A stretch of DNA of 64,000 nucleotides from Dipteris shenzhenensis (GCA_047967505.1 CM106540.1); one strand, 5' to 3'. Shown: positions 10,966 to 22,799, counted from the stretch's first letter. The notes: generated from the letters alone by a model not told the origin. A program made the numbers and translations.

Positions 10966-11752
10966 CTAACACTTGGTTGTTGGTTGGGAGAGCTTGAGGA
11001 TGGCTTCTACCTTCTCGGGGTTAGGCTTGATGCCCTCGGATGAGACAATATGTCCCAGTAACCTCCCTTTAGTGGCTCCAATGGTGCATTTCTCAGGGTT
11101 GATACTGCCATTTGCATCATTGAACCTTTGGAAAGCCAACTTAACCTTCAGGACGTGCTCCTTACGTGACGAGAATATATAGAAATCATCTAAAAATACC
11201 TCCAAGGAATCCCCCAAATAAGGAGTAAACACCATCTGCATAAATCTTTGAAAGGTAGCAGGAGCATTGGTGAGGCCAAATGCCATTACTTTGAATGCAA
11301 ATGTCCCCCAAGGTGTGGCAAATGTGGTTTTAAGCACATCCTCCTCAGCAATTCTTATTTGATAAAACCCGAAGTAACCATCACAAAAAGTATAAATCTC
11401 ATGACCACTTACCTTCTCAAGAATGAGGTCTTGAAAGGGAAGAGGATGATGGTCCCTCTTGGTGGCTGCATTGAGTTTCTTATAGTCGATGCAAACCCGC
11501 CACTTGTTGTTTTTCTTTGGGATGACTACCACTGGTGAAACCCATTTAGTATTGTGAACCGGAACAATAAACCCAACTTCTACAAGCTTTTGCAACTCTG
11601 AGCACAAAGCATCGGTCTATAGGGGCCCTAATCTCCAAAACTTCTGAGCCACTGGCTTAGCATCAGGCTTTACCTCTATCTTGTGTTCTATGGCAGTCAC
11701 ATGGCAAAGGTGGTGGTAGCTAGTTGCAAAGAGGTCAGGGAAACCTTTTAAC
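10966..11752 (-). pseudogene. Gypsy pol: reverse transcriptase
   Basis: RT fingers and palm are readable: WVSPVVVIPKKNNKWRVCIDYKKLN, then PLPF, FCDGYFGFYQI, TTFATPWGTFAFKVMAFGL and NAPATFQRFM. The catalytic box reads VFLDDF rather than the usual Y-x-DD, though both Asp are kept. The frame continues upstream through an in-frame TAG at 11617-11619 to sequence typical of the start of RT (KPDAKPVAQKFWRLGPL). It ends at a stop at 10966 inside the connection region. Confidence 0.85.
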
Positions 11753-11754
11753 AT

Positions 11755-12462
11755 TTATAGAAACTCATCTTTCTCACTTGGAGTGAGGTCTGGGGAAAGC
11801 ATAGATTCAAGATGTTGAGGACTAGTTGTTACCCTTTCTATAGGTAGCAGGGTTGGAGACACCCCCATCATGTAAACTTCCTCATCTGAGAACTCCTCCC
11901 CCCCGTCTGATCCTTCCATTGATTCAGACACCGAGGATGAGAGAGTATCACTCTCTTGCTCCTCTTCTTCTTCTGGTTCCGTGGCACCTGGTTCCACCGG
12001 GATCTTCTCCTTAGAAGCACCAAAAGACACATGTCGTGTCTTCCAATATCTAATTGCATCACTCTTTCTCAACCATGGTCTCTCGAGTATGGCTGGGTAA
12101 CTCCTGCCTTTATCTTCGATGTCCACTACATAGAAATTGACAGTGGTGGTCAACCCATTGATAGTGATGGGCAAATCCTCAATGACTCCCAGGGTGGCGA
12201 TTCATCGACCATCTACTACCTTGATTTGAGTGGAGTAACGCCTTGTTCATTTCAAATTCGATTTCTTCATGATTCGGGGCAGCATGATATTACATGCAGC
12301 TCCCCCATTAACACACACATTTTTGACACGATAATTATCTATGATGACATCTATTGTATGTGGGTGCCGATCAATTTCTTCAGAGATAGAAGAGACCTCT
12401 CGTACCTTTCCCTTTTTCTTGCTCCTCCTTGTTGAGAGCCCTTGCTGCAGCTCACGTCTCAC
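11755..12462 (-). pseudogene. Gypsy aspartic protease region
   Basis: Two open segments in one frame (12247-12462 and 11755-12174) with a TGA at 12247-12249. The first contains the retropepsin-like motif, but reads VCVNGGAACNIM where the family has an Asp (D-G/S-G/A), so the catalytic Asp appears replaced by Asn. The second has the distal protease motif NFYVVDIEDKGRSYPAILERPWL, then an acidic linker (EPEEEEEQESDT) leading to RT. It is the same frame as RT, consistent with one pol reading frame. Confidence 0.75.
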
Positions 12463-12789
12463 CTTAGGGCTTAATGCTATTAGTTAAGGGAGCGTGATGC
12501 TCAAAAAAGGATGAGCAAGGTCCCGAATGACCGAAAAGTCTTCTTGCCCTGAGTCGATGGGAAAATCCGAGGGCGACTACTTACTCCTATGAGATCTTTT
12601 AGTCTTCTCTATTGGTGGGTCTGCCATCTCAGCATATGAGGGCTCTGATAAGGACACCTTCTTCCTAGGCAGCCTGGTCCACGGTTTGGAGAGGGGTCCA
12701 AGGTGGTACGACTTCTTTTCCCAAGGTCAAGGATCTCTACATTAAGAATTCTCAGTGCCAGATTCACTTAGAAGATTTACCCTTGGAAT

Positions 12790-13800
12790 ATTAGGATATT
12801 CCATGTGATAATGACCCTTCTGGTGGCACTCATAGCATACACATTAGCATGGTCTCTTGGAGGGCAGTTGGCTTGATTTCTGATGCCCACCATCTCAAGC
12901 CGAAGATCATTTAGTGCCTTGGCTAGGTCATTGACATCAGGTTCCTTAGTAGGAGGGGCCGGGGGAGTAGGAACGAGGGGGGCTCATGGGCGAGTCTGGG
13001 GGAATCTTCTAGGTGGAGGTTGAGGATATACTCCTTGTTGAGGGTAAGCATCTAAGGGAGGACCATACATTTGAGGTGGAGGCGGTGGATTCATCCCTAA
13101 TGAGGGGTGGGGTAATGCCCCTGAGTTAGACCCCCTAGGTTGTTGTTGCAAGAATTGAGGGGGTTGCAGATGGACAATCGTCTTCTTTGAAGCGGGGTGA
13201 GACTGAACTTTATCAAACTTTTGAGCAATCTCATGTGCTAGCACCATAGTTTCTAGATTCTCCCATTTAAGCTTGAGGCAAAATTCATCACTTGCTCCTG
13301 CTACAAGGTAGCCCAACACATGCTGAGTCATTCCAGCTTGAAATCTGGCATTGTCCTCTTGCGTGGCAATTAAATGGTCCAGAAGCACGGGTGCTCGATC
13401 CACATATCAATGCACCATCTCACCTTCTGACTACTTCATGTTTGCCACCTATAGGTACACATTCTTTGGCTCCTGTTCTTTGCCGAAATACTCAATCATC
13501 GCTGCTATCAACCTTGGCCAGCTTTGGCAAATGTCTTCGGCCTACTTGTCATACCACACTTGAGCCAAACCCTCTAGAAATGTGGGAAGAACTAATAGCC
13601 ATTTGTCTTCAGTAAGAAAGTTGAGAGAAACACAACGGTGCTTGAAGGCCACAAGATACTCATTTGGATTTTCTTCAACCCGTCTACAAAACATGGGAAT
13701 GTCAGCCATGCTTGGAAAATGGAAAAGAGAGAGACAAAATGAGGCTTATCTATGGGCAAACAATGGAAAGAGGTAGCTTGAACTGAAATTCACGTGAAGA
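12790..13800 (-). pseudogene. Gypsy gag and zinc knuckle remnant
   Basis: About 13404-13790 on the minus strand encodes a Retrotrans_gag-like stretch (NPNEYLVAFKHRCVSLNFL, LPTFLEGLAQVWYD). Stops near 13405-13440 are followed by an open segment (12984-13403) with KLKWENLETMVLAHEIAQKF and a proline/glutamine-rich tail. Further on, near 12795-12840, CYECHQKGHYHMEY is a CCHC zinc knuckle whose last Cys is Tyr. Gag is in a different frame from pol. Confidence 0.7.
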
Positions 13801-14160
13801 TACATCCACAAAGCACACATTGGCAGGGTAGGGTGTGACTGGTGTATTGTGAAATACTACACGGGAAGAATCTTCAGCATAGAATAGCTCATAGATAATC
13901 TTAAAAGGACCAACCCTCATGATATTGCATCCATATTAACAAGCAAGGGTTAGAGACATGGTGCTGCATGAGGTCGTTCATCAAGGCAAACAAGAATGCC
14001 ATGTCAAATGTCAACAATTGGAGAGCTTGCACATCACCTTCAACTTCTTCTAGCTCTTGCAATGTCCTTGAGGACCTTTCTGATGATCTTCCGAAGTCGG
14101 TAAACTCGTATCAAATATGCCCAACACTTAGTTTCATGATGACCACAACCTTTGCATTCC

Positions 14161-14655
14161 TTACAACTGATCACCCTCATTTGTGGCTTGCAGCTTTGCT
14201 AGGGCGGTGCTTCCACTCGCTTCATGCGTGATTGAAGTACAAGCTTCATCTGCTAAGAAATCAGCAACTAGATTTTGAGCTCGAGGGATATGCTGAATTT
14301 TTACCTCTTCAAATTGGTTGCAAAGTTCCAATGCTTGTTGATGTCGTGGAACCAAGCCTTTGCTCCGCACCTTCCACCTTCCACTAACTTGTTCACACAC
14401 TAGTTGGGAATCTCCTTGCAACTCAAGTTGCTTGACATGATGTTCTTGTGCCTTTTGTAGCCCAAAAATGAGTGCTGAATACTCAGCTTGGTTGCAAGTA
14501 CTTGCAGGTGCAGACTTGCTATAACAATACTCCTCACCACCCGATGAAGTGAGCTTCACACCCACACTAGCAGCCTTGGTCGAAGGTTTGTGAGCTCCAT
14601 CAAATTGAAGGATCCAAGATGTCATCACACCAAGACTAAAATCCGGACATACCAA
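14161..14655 (-). CDS. Extra RNase H (type I, RVT_3-like)
   Basis: 164-codon ORF, open throughout. Catalytic residues of type I RNase H are visible: Asp in FDGAHKP, Glu in CNQAEYSAL, Asp in LQGDSQLVCEQV, and the His/Asp pair in HIPRAQNLVADFLAD. It resembles the plant/archaeal-type RNase H that some Ty3/gypsy (Tat-type) elements carry in addition to their own. It sits on the element's coding strand but upstream of gag rather than beside RT. It could be part of the element's 5' region or a captured gene. It is the least damaged ORF in the element. Confidence 0.75.
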   Translation of the reverse strand: MVCPDFSLGVMTSWILQFDGAHKPSTKAASVGVKLTSSGGEEYCYSKSAPASTCNQAEYSALIFGLQKAQEHHVKQLELQGDSQLVCEQVSGRWKVRSKGLVPRHQQALELCNQFEEVKIQHIPRAQNLVADFLADEACTSITHEASGSTALAKLQATNEGDQL

Positions 14656-14779
14656 GTTTCTCGATAGTCCAAGATAGGTAGAAGGAGAGGGTGGGGAGAA
14701 TTCAATACTTGAGCCAAACGTTCAGCACCAAATAAACTTGCAATCCTTTGTTGATAGTTTATCTTTAGACCAAAAAGAA

Positions 14780-15154
14780 TTACAACTTAAAGCTCAAAAT
14801 GAGGCACAAAGGGTTGATTAGGTACAAAGGGATTCCTTGGTTGAAACATGACCAACCATAGTTGAGGCCTAGAAACCTTTGTAGTGAGATTGAGAATAAA
14901 CCATTCAAGATGAGCTTATCCACAGGAATTAATAAGCAGATGCGCCAAATCTCCCCCCAAGCTTGGGGAGCATCCCACCATTCGAAGAACGATACCCTTT
15001 TAATTACCTCCAAAGCAGCAAGTAGCTCGATCACCGCACAATGAGTAGAATTGAAATCAAAGTCCTCCCAGCATATCACTAGTTCTTCACCTTGAATCAA
15101 CCATAGTGTATAAGTCCACCCATCGTCTCCTTGAACAATGCACTGGACAATCAA
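14780..15154 (-). CDS. Unassigned ORF in retrotransposon leader
   Basis: 124 codons, upstream of the extra RNase H on the same strand. It is rich in Trp, Ile and Leu (for example FFEWWDAPQAWGEIWRICLL), with no motif I recognise. A further open stretch (15151-15351) lies just upstream in another frame. It may be the element's 5' accessory ORF or chance. Confidence 0.25.
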   Translation of the reverse strand: MIVQCIVQGDDGWTYTLWLIQGEELVICWEDFDFNSTHCAVIELLAALEVIKRVSFFEWWDAPQAWGEIWRICLLIPVDKLILNGLFSISLQRFLGLNYGWSCFNQGIPLYLINPLCLILSFKL

Positions 15155-15467
15155 CCATTGAAGGTCGACATGAAGATCAAGAACGAGATCTCACCAATTG
15201 GTAGCCATAATGGGCGGAGGACCAAGCACCAAATCCTTGAACTCGTCGAGAAGTGACATAAATATCCACCCTCCTTGTGTGGCGTGCATCCGTGAAGCGA
15301 ACTTGGAAAAGTTCCGAATCGGCCATCTAGTAGGAGATGTGAATAGAGCACATGAAATGAAATACTTTTGCTTTTTATAGCAAGAGAAAACTCCCCATGG
15401 TAAGAGAGTTACAGTTCCTGAGATTTCAATATATAAGCAAAAATCATTACATTTTCATCACTTCCTA

Positions 15468-15535
15468 CTTGTTGGCCCAATGATAAGTCTCCCTTTTGTG
15501 AAGGGGGAGGTCTTGGGTTCAAATCCTACTCTTTA
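15468..15535 (+). mobile_element. SINE-like / tRNA-like promoter remnant
   Basis: TTGGCCCAATGATAAG (near 15470) resembles a pol III A box, and GGGTTCAAATCC (near 15511-15522) is a close B-box match about 35-40 bp downstream, the spacing seen in tRNA-derived SINEs. A purine-rich AGAGGAGAGG tract follows. It lies antisense within the retrotransposon leader. The 3' end is not defined. Confidence 0.4.
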
Positions 15536-16298
15536 ATAAAAAGAGAGGAGAGGAGAGGAGAGGAGAAGGAGAAAGAGAAGAGAGGGGGTGCAAGATCTGT
15601 TATAGTCTTGCGAAAACCCAAAAAAATTGTCCGCAACCAGAAAGCGTAAGAGCCCAGAAAACCGTCGCGATCTATCCACGATGCATGCGGGTGGACGTGC
15701 GAATGCATGCGCAAGAGCACAGATGTTACAGTTCTATAGATGTGACCAGTACGAGCATAAGATTCGCTAGCCAGAATACACATAGGAATCGTGAGCAAAA
15801 AGCAAGCAGATTGGAAGTGTAGAAGCAGGGAGGTTTTGCAGCCGTAGAGACAGGGGAGGCACATAGTTTGGAGGTGCAAAAGTAGAGAACTGTGCACAGA
15901 AGATGCCACAAAGCCGCACCCAGTCGTAGGAGTAATAGATTTTATAGCACTAGCAGCCACACCGTTTCTGTTACTTAGAAAAGAAATCAGGACAAGAGGC
16001 TAGACACTATGCATGGCGATGCTCAAGGGCCATAAAAGAAAGGAGAACGTGAGGGCGAAACGTTATCATGGGAGGGGAAAAGGGATTAGAAGGGGAGGGA
16101 ATGAAGAGGGAGACTATAACACAAGGGGAAAGGGAGAGGGGGATGAGAAGCATGTATATGATGGGGGGAGGAATGTAAAGATGGAGACATCAAGGGAAGA
16201 GGACCATGCTTTATTTGAAAGGAAGGGAAGGGGGAAATCAAAGTACTAGCTAGGTGGCTTTACAAGAATGAGTGTGTCTCATCAAGGAATAGCACCCT

Positions 16299-16311
16299 CT
16301 TTTTATAGCCA
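16299..16311 (-). promoter_or_regulatory. TATA box in 5' LTR
   Basis: Minus-strand GGCTATAAAAAGAG just downstream (in element orientation) of the LTR segment shared with the left copy. This is a plausible core promoter for the element transcript. A second GCTATAAAAAGC lies at about 15373-15384 and could be an alternative. Confidence 0.45.
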
Positions 16312-16335
16312 AGAGAGGGGGTCTCTCCCAATAAA

Positions 16336-16969
16336 TGCATCCTCCCACATTCATGGTGTGTGTGGAAGAGTCTCCCATGTGGGCTAGGCAGTTACACACT
16401 CTTAATTGTGTGCGATAACGCTTGGCCACATTTTTCCACATATATCAACTCCCATATCCCAAGTTTATGATACTTCCTTGGTCTCTTCCCAATTTTATAA
16501 TACGTTCAAACATCTAGGAGGACAAGTGGAGGATTGACACAAGGAATCTTGCCACCTCATCCTACTTTCCCCATTATTAAACTTGCACTCTTAGACCTTC
16601 TATACCTCCCCCACATGGGCCTATCCTACATGGAGGGAATAACGCAATATAATATCCATATCCACCTATTTTATATTACTTCTCCCATGGACTTTGAGCC
16701 ATATCTCACTAAATGCAGGCATGGGACCACCTAGGTGGAGGGGTGGCACATGGAGGAGCCATGCCACCTTAACATTTTATAATATTACTACCATGGATTA
16801 TGTACAACACACCTTATGGGTCCTCTTACATGGAAGGGTGGCACATGGTCATGCCCTACCACCTCAATCTTGGGCCCTATGCACTCCATATTTTATTATA
16901 CTATTGCCACACATACAAGCACGCACTCATATTTATGCCTCTTTACTTTGGTCAAATTTATTCATAACA
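16336..16969 (-). repeat. LTR (right copy, 5' LTR of minus-strand element)
   Basis: Aligns with 8409-9045. The outer edge is TAACA at 16965-16969 (minus-strand TGTTA). The inner part (R/U5) probably extends left of 16336 through the TATA box, so the true LTR is longer than the shared segment. I could not find a clear primer-binding site or a matching target-site duplication. Confidence 0.75.
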
Positions 16970-17182
16970 CCGTCTGTGTGAATGAGGCCACATACTACTT
17001 TGAGGTGTCACATCTACAAATTGACTAGCTGGAGGTGTGAGTAAATCATCAAGCATATGTTCTTAAGGCCGGGATTGGTGATGTGCGACTATATCATCTA
17101 CCTAGTTGTTCGTACTTTTAGGCATTTGGCCGCCTAGAGTGGCTATAACTCTCTCATCTCTTGGTCCCTTGCATTTTCCAAT

Positions 17183-17371
17183 CTATTTGTTGCTATCACC
17201 CAAGAAGTGCTTTTGCATTCTTGTGCCGAACCCTAAGTACTCTTCATGACAAAAGTTGCATTTCCACTTCTTGTTAGGCAACATCATAATGTAATCATGA
17301 GCCTTTGTTGGATTCCTTCCTCGTTTTCCTGGAGCCATGCTTTCAATAAAGGCTATAAGAGAAACATACAA
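17183..17371 (-). pseudogene. hAT-type BED zinc-finger exon fragment
   Basis: 62 codons starting MAPGKRGRNP, then KWKCNFCHEEYLGFGTRM with a following His. This has the CxxC...H layout of the BED-type finger that begins plant hAT transposases and DUF659 proteins. No DUF659 or dimerisation region follows within several kb, so it is an orphan first exon or a fragment. Confidence 0.5.
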
Positions 17372-18450
17372 AAAATTAAATAATTTCTATGTATATTCAC
17401 ATTAGCAATCATGTTCTAGATACTACCATATCATTCAGGATCTATGACACATCACATTCTCTTGAATCATTTGTAGTTCTACATCCAAAATCAATGTGGC
17501 TATTTGGAATATTGACTTAGAATACTCCATGCAAGCTTGCTAGACCTCGAGAGAGAGAAATTATCCAATTGTCTTATCCCCTCTCGATGCAATTGGATGA
17601 TTGTGAATGTGGTAATCTACCTCTTAAAATAGGTGTGGGACGGCAAATTGCCTTTTCCCATGTTCCACCCTCTCTCAAGTAAGCACCTATCTGCACCATG
17701 ATCATCCACAACATCATGCCGTATTGATAGATGTCGGTATTTTACACACACGGGTATAATAGCTAGCATCACTTACACAAGTACTTATAAATAATTTTAC
17801 TACTACTTTCTAAGCTATGAGAAATTATTTTAGTACTACTTTCTAAGCTAGGAGAAATTGTTAACCTAATCTCTTGAGTCCTCAATATTATTTTTTTCGA
17901 TGTATATTGTACTATGGGGTTTCAATTCCAATAAAAGCTACAAATCAAAACGGATGTAATATATTCATACCTGATTTGTTTCACCTAATAATCTATAAAA
18001 CATAACAATAGTGAACCTATGTATATCACTATCTTTCCACACATATGCAACATAATTTTGCAAGTTACTATGAGTCAATAATTGTGAGCTCCACAACTAG
18101 CTAGACTTTGAGCGAGATGCAAATGGTCGACATAAGCGAGCCTGCACCGGCTCAAAGTCAAATATTTTCCCATCACTCTTAAATACTAGTTTGTAGAGTT
18201 TCAGTAATATATAGTATAAAATTTAACCACATACGAGATGTTCCAAGTCGGCCTAAGAGAACCTCCATACGGCACGTGGTATAATATTATTCATCAATGA
18301 ACCAGTTGTTACAGGTCGGCTTAGGCGAACCCATTGACTTTTTCTTTAGGTATAGTTAGAGGCTATAGTTACATGCTTATAAATAAATACATATGCTAAA
18401 AGTAAGAAAATCATACACACAAACATAAACTATTCCAAAAGTAAACCGAA
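17372..18450. other. Non-coding spacer
   Basis: AT-rich sequence without a credible gene. A phrase close to AGTCGGCCTAAG-GAACC recurs near 18130, 18249 and 18317, and AGAAATTRTTTTAGTACTACTTTCTAAGCTA-like text is duplicated near 17795-17860. Otherwise nothing is recognised. Confidence 0.5.
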
Positions 18451-18460
18451 CAACACAAAG

Positions 18461-18735
18461 CAACTATAGACGCGCTTGGTAGACGCGCAAAATAGCGGGC
18501 GCGTCTATAGTCGTTGCTTTAGTAGAGAAATTACGGGCGCGTCTAAATGCACGGCTAAGCGCTCGTCTATTTGCGCGTAAATCACCGCGTCTATTTGCGC
18601 GTTTGACCTGAGAAAATACGGGCCCGTCTAACATCCCGTTTATTAGCGCGTCTATTTGCGCGTGTATTTGCGCGTTTATTTGCGCGTTTACACTGAGACT
18701 CAGACGCGCATTTAGACGCGTAAATAGACGCGCTC
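18461..18735. repeat. A1 left subterminal palindrome array
   Basis: Dense repeats of GCGTCTAT and its complement ATAGACGC, often as half-sites around GCGCGT, between the left terminus and the 3' end of the Tnp2 gene. Likely binding sites for the family's accessory protein, by analogy with TNPA sites of Spm. Confidence 0.8.
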
Positions 18736-18900
18736 CAGAGAATACAGAAAGTGAGATTTTGGTGTACATCATTGCTTTCCAAACATTGCCCATGATTACC
18801 AAAGCACATAATTATTTGCAAGCCCACATATACAAGAATTAAGTGAAAAGAGGAGAATGAGATAATATGTAAAATAGTTTTGCCAATATCAATTGTGGGG

Positions 18901-21900
18901 CTACGGTTCAATCTCACTACTACTTGTGCCACTCATGTGCTCATCGAAATCAGCATCTCCAATGGTAGGCTCGTCCTCACGGGTAATGCCGGCCTCAATA
19001 TCTATATCTCCTATCTCATGATCATCCTCCTCTCTTGTATCACGGTCATCATCACGTCCATGGCCATGATCATCCTCCATACGCTCCATATTAGTAAATG
19101 TACTATACATCATTTTGGAACGTGGCATAATAGGTATGACATGCCATCATCTATTATTATCAACCATTGGTTGATAGACAACCTAATTCAAACACAAATA
19201 CAATCATGTTACTTTTCTTGCATCAAATATTTAAAAGCGAGTATTTTTATGTGTGTGCACAGTACCTGTTCACATTGTTGCGGTAGTACTAGTGTGTCCT
19301 TCCTACTTTGCCAAAACTTTGTGGAGTCAATAGTTACAAAGCCACTTGCATGGCGTTTGATTGTTGCATTAGGGCCTCTTTCCACCACGTCCTTAAACCA
19401 CTTTACATCCAAAACATACACAAAGAAGCGTCGAAAGTCAAGCATAATGATATCTTGGATTATGCCACAATAATCATCCATGGCTCCATTGGCTCCCTCA
19501 AAGCTAGCAATGATGCCGCAATCTTGTGTGTTTCTCTTATCATCAATCCGTTGTGTTCGAAAATGCTTGCCCTCACACCATATAGCATTGAACATAGTGC
19601 ACTACACCAAGAAAAAATCAATTAAATAAGCAATCTAAATTATAAAAGCTCCTAACTTATGCATAACATTCTATATACCGACCTTGCTCATGCATCCCCT
19701 AGCATACTCCCATTCTTCCATTGTGATATGCATCCCCTTGTCTTTCTCTGCTTTCTCCATTTCATCAAGTAGCCAATCCACATGAATATCCTTTGGAAGT
19801 GCTCTTAGATGCTAAGGGTATGGCACACGAGATCCGTGGTGTGTACGAAAGAGGGCCCTTTCTTCTTGTCTTCTTGCCTTTGCATCCTCGTATCTTGTCA
19901 CCCATCTTTTCATCACATCACTATTAAGCACGCAAAAGAGGTTGATACTATTATGCAACTCCGTGTCTATTACTTTGTTGCGTCCTTTTCCTTGAGGCAC
20001 AATAGAGGTCATCCTTAGGTCTTCATCATCTCTCCATAGTCGTGGGAGAGAGCTATCCACATCAACAAGAAACTCAGAAATATATACAAGTGACTCTTGT
20101 ACCAACCAACCCTCGGCCATGCTACCTTCGGGTCTTGCATTTTGTCTCACGAAGCCCTTCAAGGTCTTCATGAAGCGCTCGAGGAAGAACAACCATCGTG
20201 CATGTATAGTACCGCACATAGCAATCTCATCCACCAAATGTACTATGAGATGTAGTTGGCTTGTGAGAATAGAATGTGGAAATTTCTCCTCCACTAAACA
20301 AACCGCCTCCACTGACATAACTCGAGCATTCTCAAGCGTGGTGGGATCTATTTCCTTTGAGCTCACATACCTCACAAGCTCGCCCATCTTGTAAATACAA
20401 TCTTTCACGTCCTTTGATGCACTACGTGAAATGCTAGTAGGTAGTATGAACTGAACCCGCGAGGAGGTGGTTGATTAGTTGCTTATAGCTATTCACTCAC
20501 AAATTTGAAAGGAAAAAGATATTATGCATATAAAATACTTACTTGGAGCATCTTGTGCCAATCATGAGATTTCAAGCCATATAATTGCTCTACACCTCTT
20601 TTCTTGCTCTTTGTAAAGGCTCCCTTCAAACACCTCATGCATCCAGTGGGAGTACGAATTGTAGTAATAGCGCGCTTCACCGTGGCCATCTCTAGCTTTG
20701 ATAACATCCACGGTGCACGAGGTAAAAAAACACGCCCATTTGGTCTCTCTTGAGGCCAAGCTTCACGCATCCTCCCTGTGATACGTAGATCCTCCCTTAT
20801 GCCTGCCGAATCTCGTGTCCCATTCAAATGCTCCCAAATGGTAGATGCCACATTCTTGAAGATATGCATGGGATCGAGCAGGTGATTGATCTTGAGGTGG
20901 GACCAATATGGTAAACGATAAAAGATGGAGTATCTAAACAAAATAAAGTGTTAGCGTGCAATCTTTACTTTCAACCAATATAGCCAATCTTTACTTCCAG
21001 CCAATAGTTACAAACCCTTACCGACTCATGCCAAGTGGTGGAGGAGTTGTGGAACCGTCCCAAATTCTCATCCAATCTCCCGCGATGAGTGATTGTGGGA
21101 GGACTTCATTCCAAGGGGCAACATATCTAGGATGATCAGGTGGGAGAAATCGATGGTGATTCTCATAGATGACCTTATTCAATGCGTCTGCCCGTGAGGC
21201 AACTAGCGAAGGACCACAAACATGACATGCATGGTAACCCGATGTAGTGAGACCTGAACAATAGATGCAATTAAGAGTGGAAGGTGGGTTTAGGGTGCCA
21301 CGTCCTTTGCCTATTCATAATTAAAAAATGCAATGCTTACCTGAACACTCGCCATACCCTGGGAAGTCATGCATCATCCACATTAAGACTGCTTTGTAGT
21401 TGAAGTCTCGTGACGAGGGAGGCCTGCTCACATCATGCACCTCGATACCTCTCCAAAGTATCTCTAGCTCATCAATCAAAGGCTCCAAATAAACATCAGG
21501 GTTTTTGACTTTATGTTTCCCTGGAATTAGAAGGGACAGCATGACATGTCCTTTCTTAATAGCCATAGAGGGTGGAAGATTGTAATTCACCAATACCACT
21601 GGCCATACACTGTAAGACGTGCTTTTGAGACCAAATGGGTTCACACCGTCCATACCCAATCCAAGTCTCAAGCTCCTAGGTTCTTCCTTGAAGCTTGGCC
21701 ATGTGTCTTCAATATGCTTCCACGCAGGAGAGTCCGCGGGAGTTCTCCACTTGCCATCAGTTGATCGATGGGAGGAATGCCATGACATGAGCTCTGCAAT
21801 AGATTTGCACTTGAACATATGTTGGATGCGAGGGATTATGGAAAAATGTCGCAATACCTTACGAGGCACGTCCAAGGTTTTGAGATCTGCTCTATATCTT

Positions 21901-22799
21901 GCCTCTCCACAAGTAGGACACTCTCTTGCATCCTTATGTAGTCCATGAAACAAAACGCAATCGTTGGCACATGCATGGATGCGCTTGTAATCTAATCCTC
22001 CAAGAGAGGTCACATGTTGCCTTGCCATATCTCTTGAGGTCGGTAGTTTATTCTCCCTTGGATGCATTTTACACAATAGCCTGCACGTGAAGACCATAAA
22101 TGAGGAAAAGCATTCGAGTAATTGACCCACGCGCATAATTCACCATGTTTGCAAAATCGACTTTAAAGCTTACTTGAGTAATGCACTCAAACTTGCATTG
22201 CTCCATCCATAGATGGTTTGCAAGTTTAGTAACTCAAGGGAGGCACGTAGAACATAGAATGTGCACCCCTCAAACAGTGGAGTCGATGCTGCGGTAAAAA
22301 GATCATCCTGCTCCATGCTATTATCCCTCCCTTGATGGACATATAAATCCCGCACCATATCATCAAACACCTCCTCCTCCACGGCTTCATGAGGTAATGG
22401 CGGAGGGCTACTATCACCATCACTCCATGCATCCGTAACGGTCCCTCCTGAAGATCCCACCTCATATCGCCGACGGTTCGCCTTCTCACGACGGGCATAG
22501 GGTAACATGTGCGGGTGTGGCACTGCATCCTGTATCAAATTAAAACGGGATCATAACTCAAACATATGAACACCCATAGGTATCTCAATCAACCTTAACT
22601 TACAAACCCTTACCCTGTTTACGGTCACATCCCATTCTCCATACTTTGAGATATGATTGAGCGTAATCCTGCGTGCACGATACATGTTTCCTCGACATCG
22701 ATCACACAGACATTTGACTTTTTGCTCCAACCACATTTCGCGATGGTGGATACGGAGGGATTCATCCTCACTGGAGCTACTTGTTGAAGATGGAGACAT
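18901..22799 (-). pseudogene. A1 Tnp2-type CACTA transposase gene
   Basis: Eight exons inferred from frame and GT-AG sites: 22614-22799, 22174-22529, 21341-22080, 21022-21253, 20543-20933, ~19685-20450, 19266-19601 and 18901-19182. Start ATG 22799 is the one conserved in other copies. In order: N-terminal Cys motif (CLCDRCRGNMYRA), acidic linker, Tnp2 core (LDYKRIHACANDC, CPTCGEARY, HLGLGMDGVNPF-like, MHDFPGYGE, CxxCG, INHLLDPMHIFKNV), DUF4218-like exon (VHLVDEIAMCGTIHARWLF, MAEGWLVQESLVY), DUF4216-like exon (YCGIIQDI, YVLDVKWF) and an acidic tail. Nonsense changes: TAG at 19812-19814 (Gln in the 61.5-kb copy) and TGA at 19147-19149 (Trp in family B). It would cut and join element ends in a working copy. 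Confidence 0.85.

Larger units (their letters stand above)
8409..16969 (-). mobile_element. Ty3/gypsy LTR retrotransposon, decayed
   Basis: An 8.6-kb element read from right to left. Two matching LTRs enclose, in minus-strand order, a leader, an extra RNase H ORF, gag, zinc knuckle, protease, reverse transcriptase, RNase H, integrase and a polypurine tract. Integrase lies after RT, which is the Ty3/gypsy order. The RT sequence resembles the non-chromovirus (Athila/Tat-type) branch, and I see no chromodomain after the integrase. Pol stays mostly in one frame and is interrupted by stops, so the element is dead but not shredded. A SINE-like insertion lies in the leader. Confidence 0.85.

Noticed and set aside
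16013-16249. Basic Gly/Lys/Arg-rich ORF in the retrotransposon leader, plus strand
   Set aside because: It lies antisense to the element in a purine-rich stretch, with no domain and no promoter.
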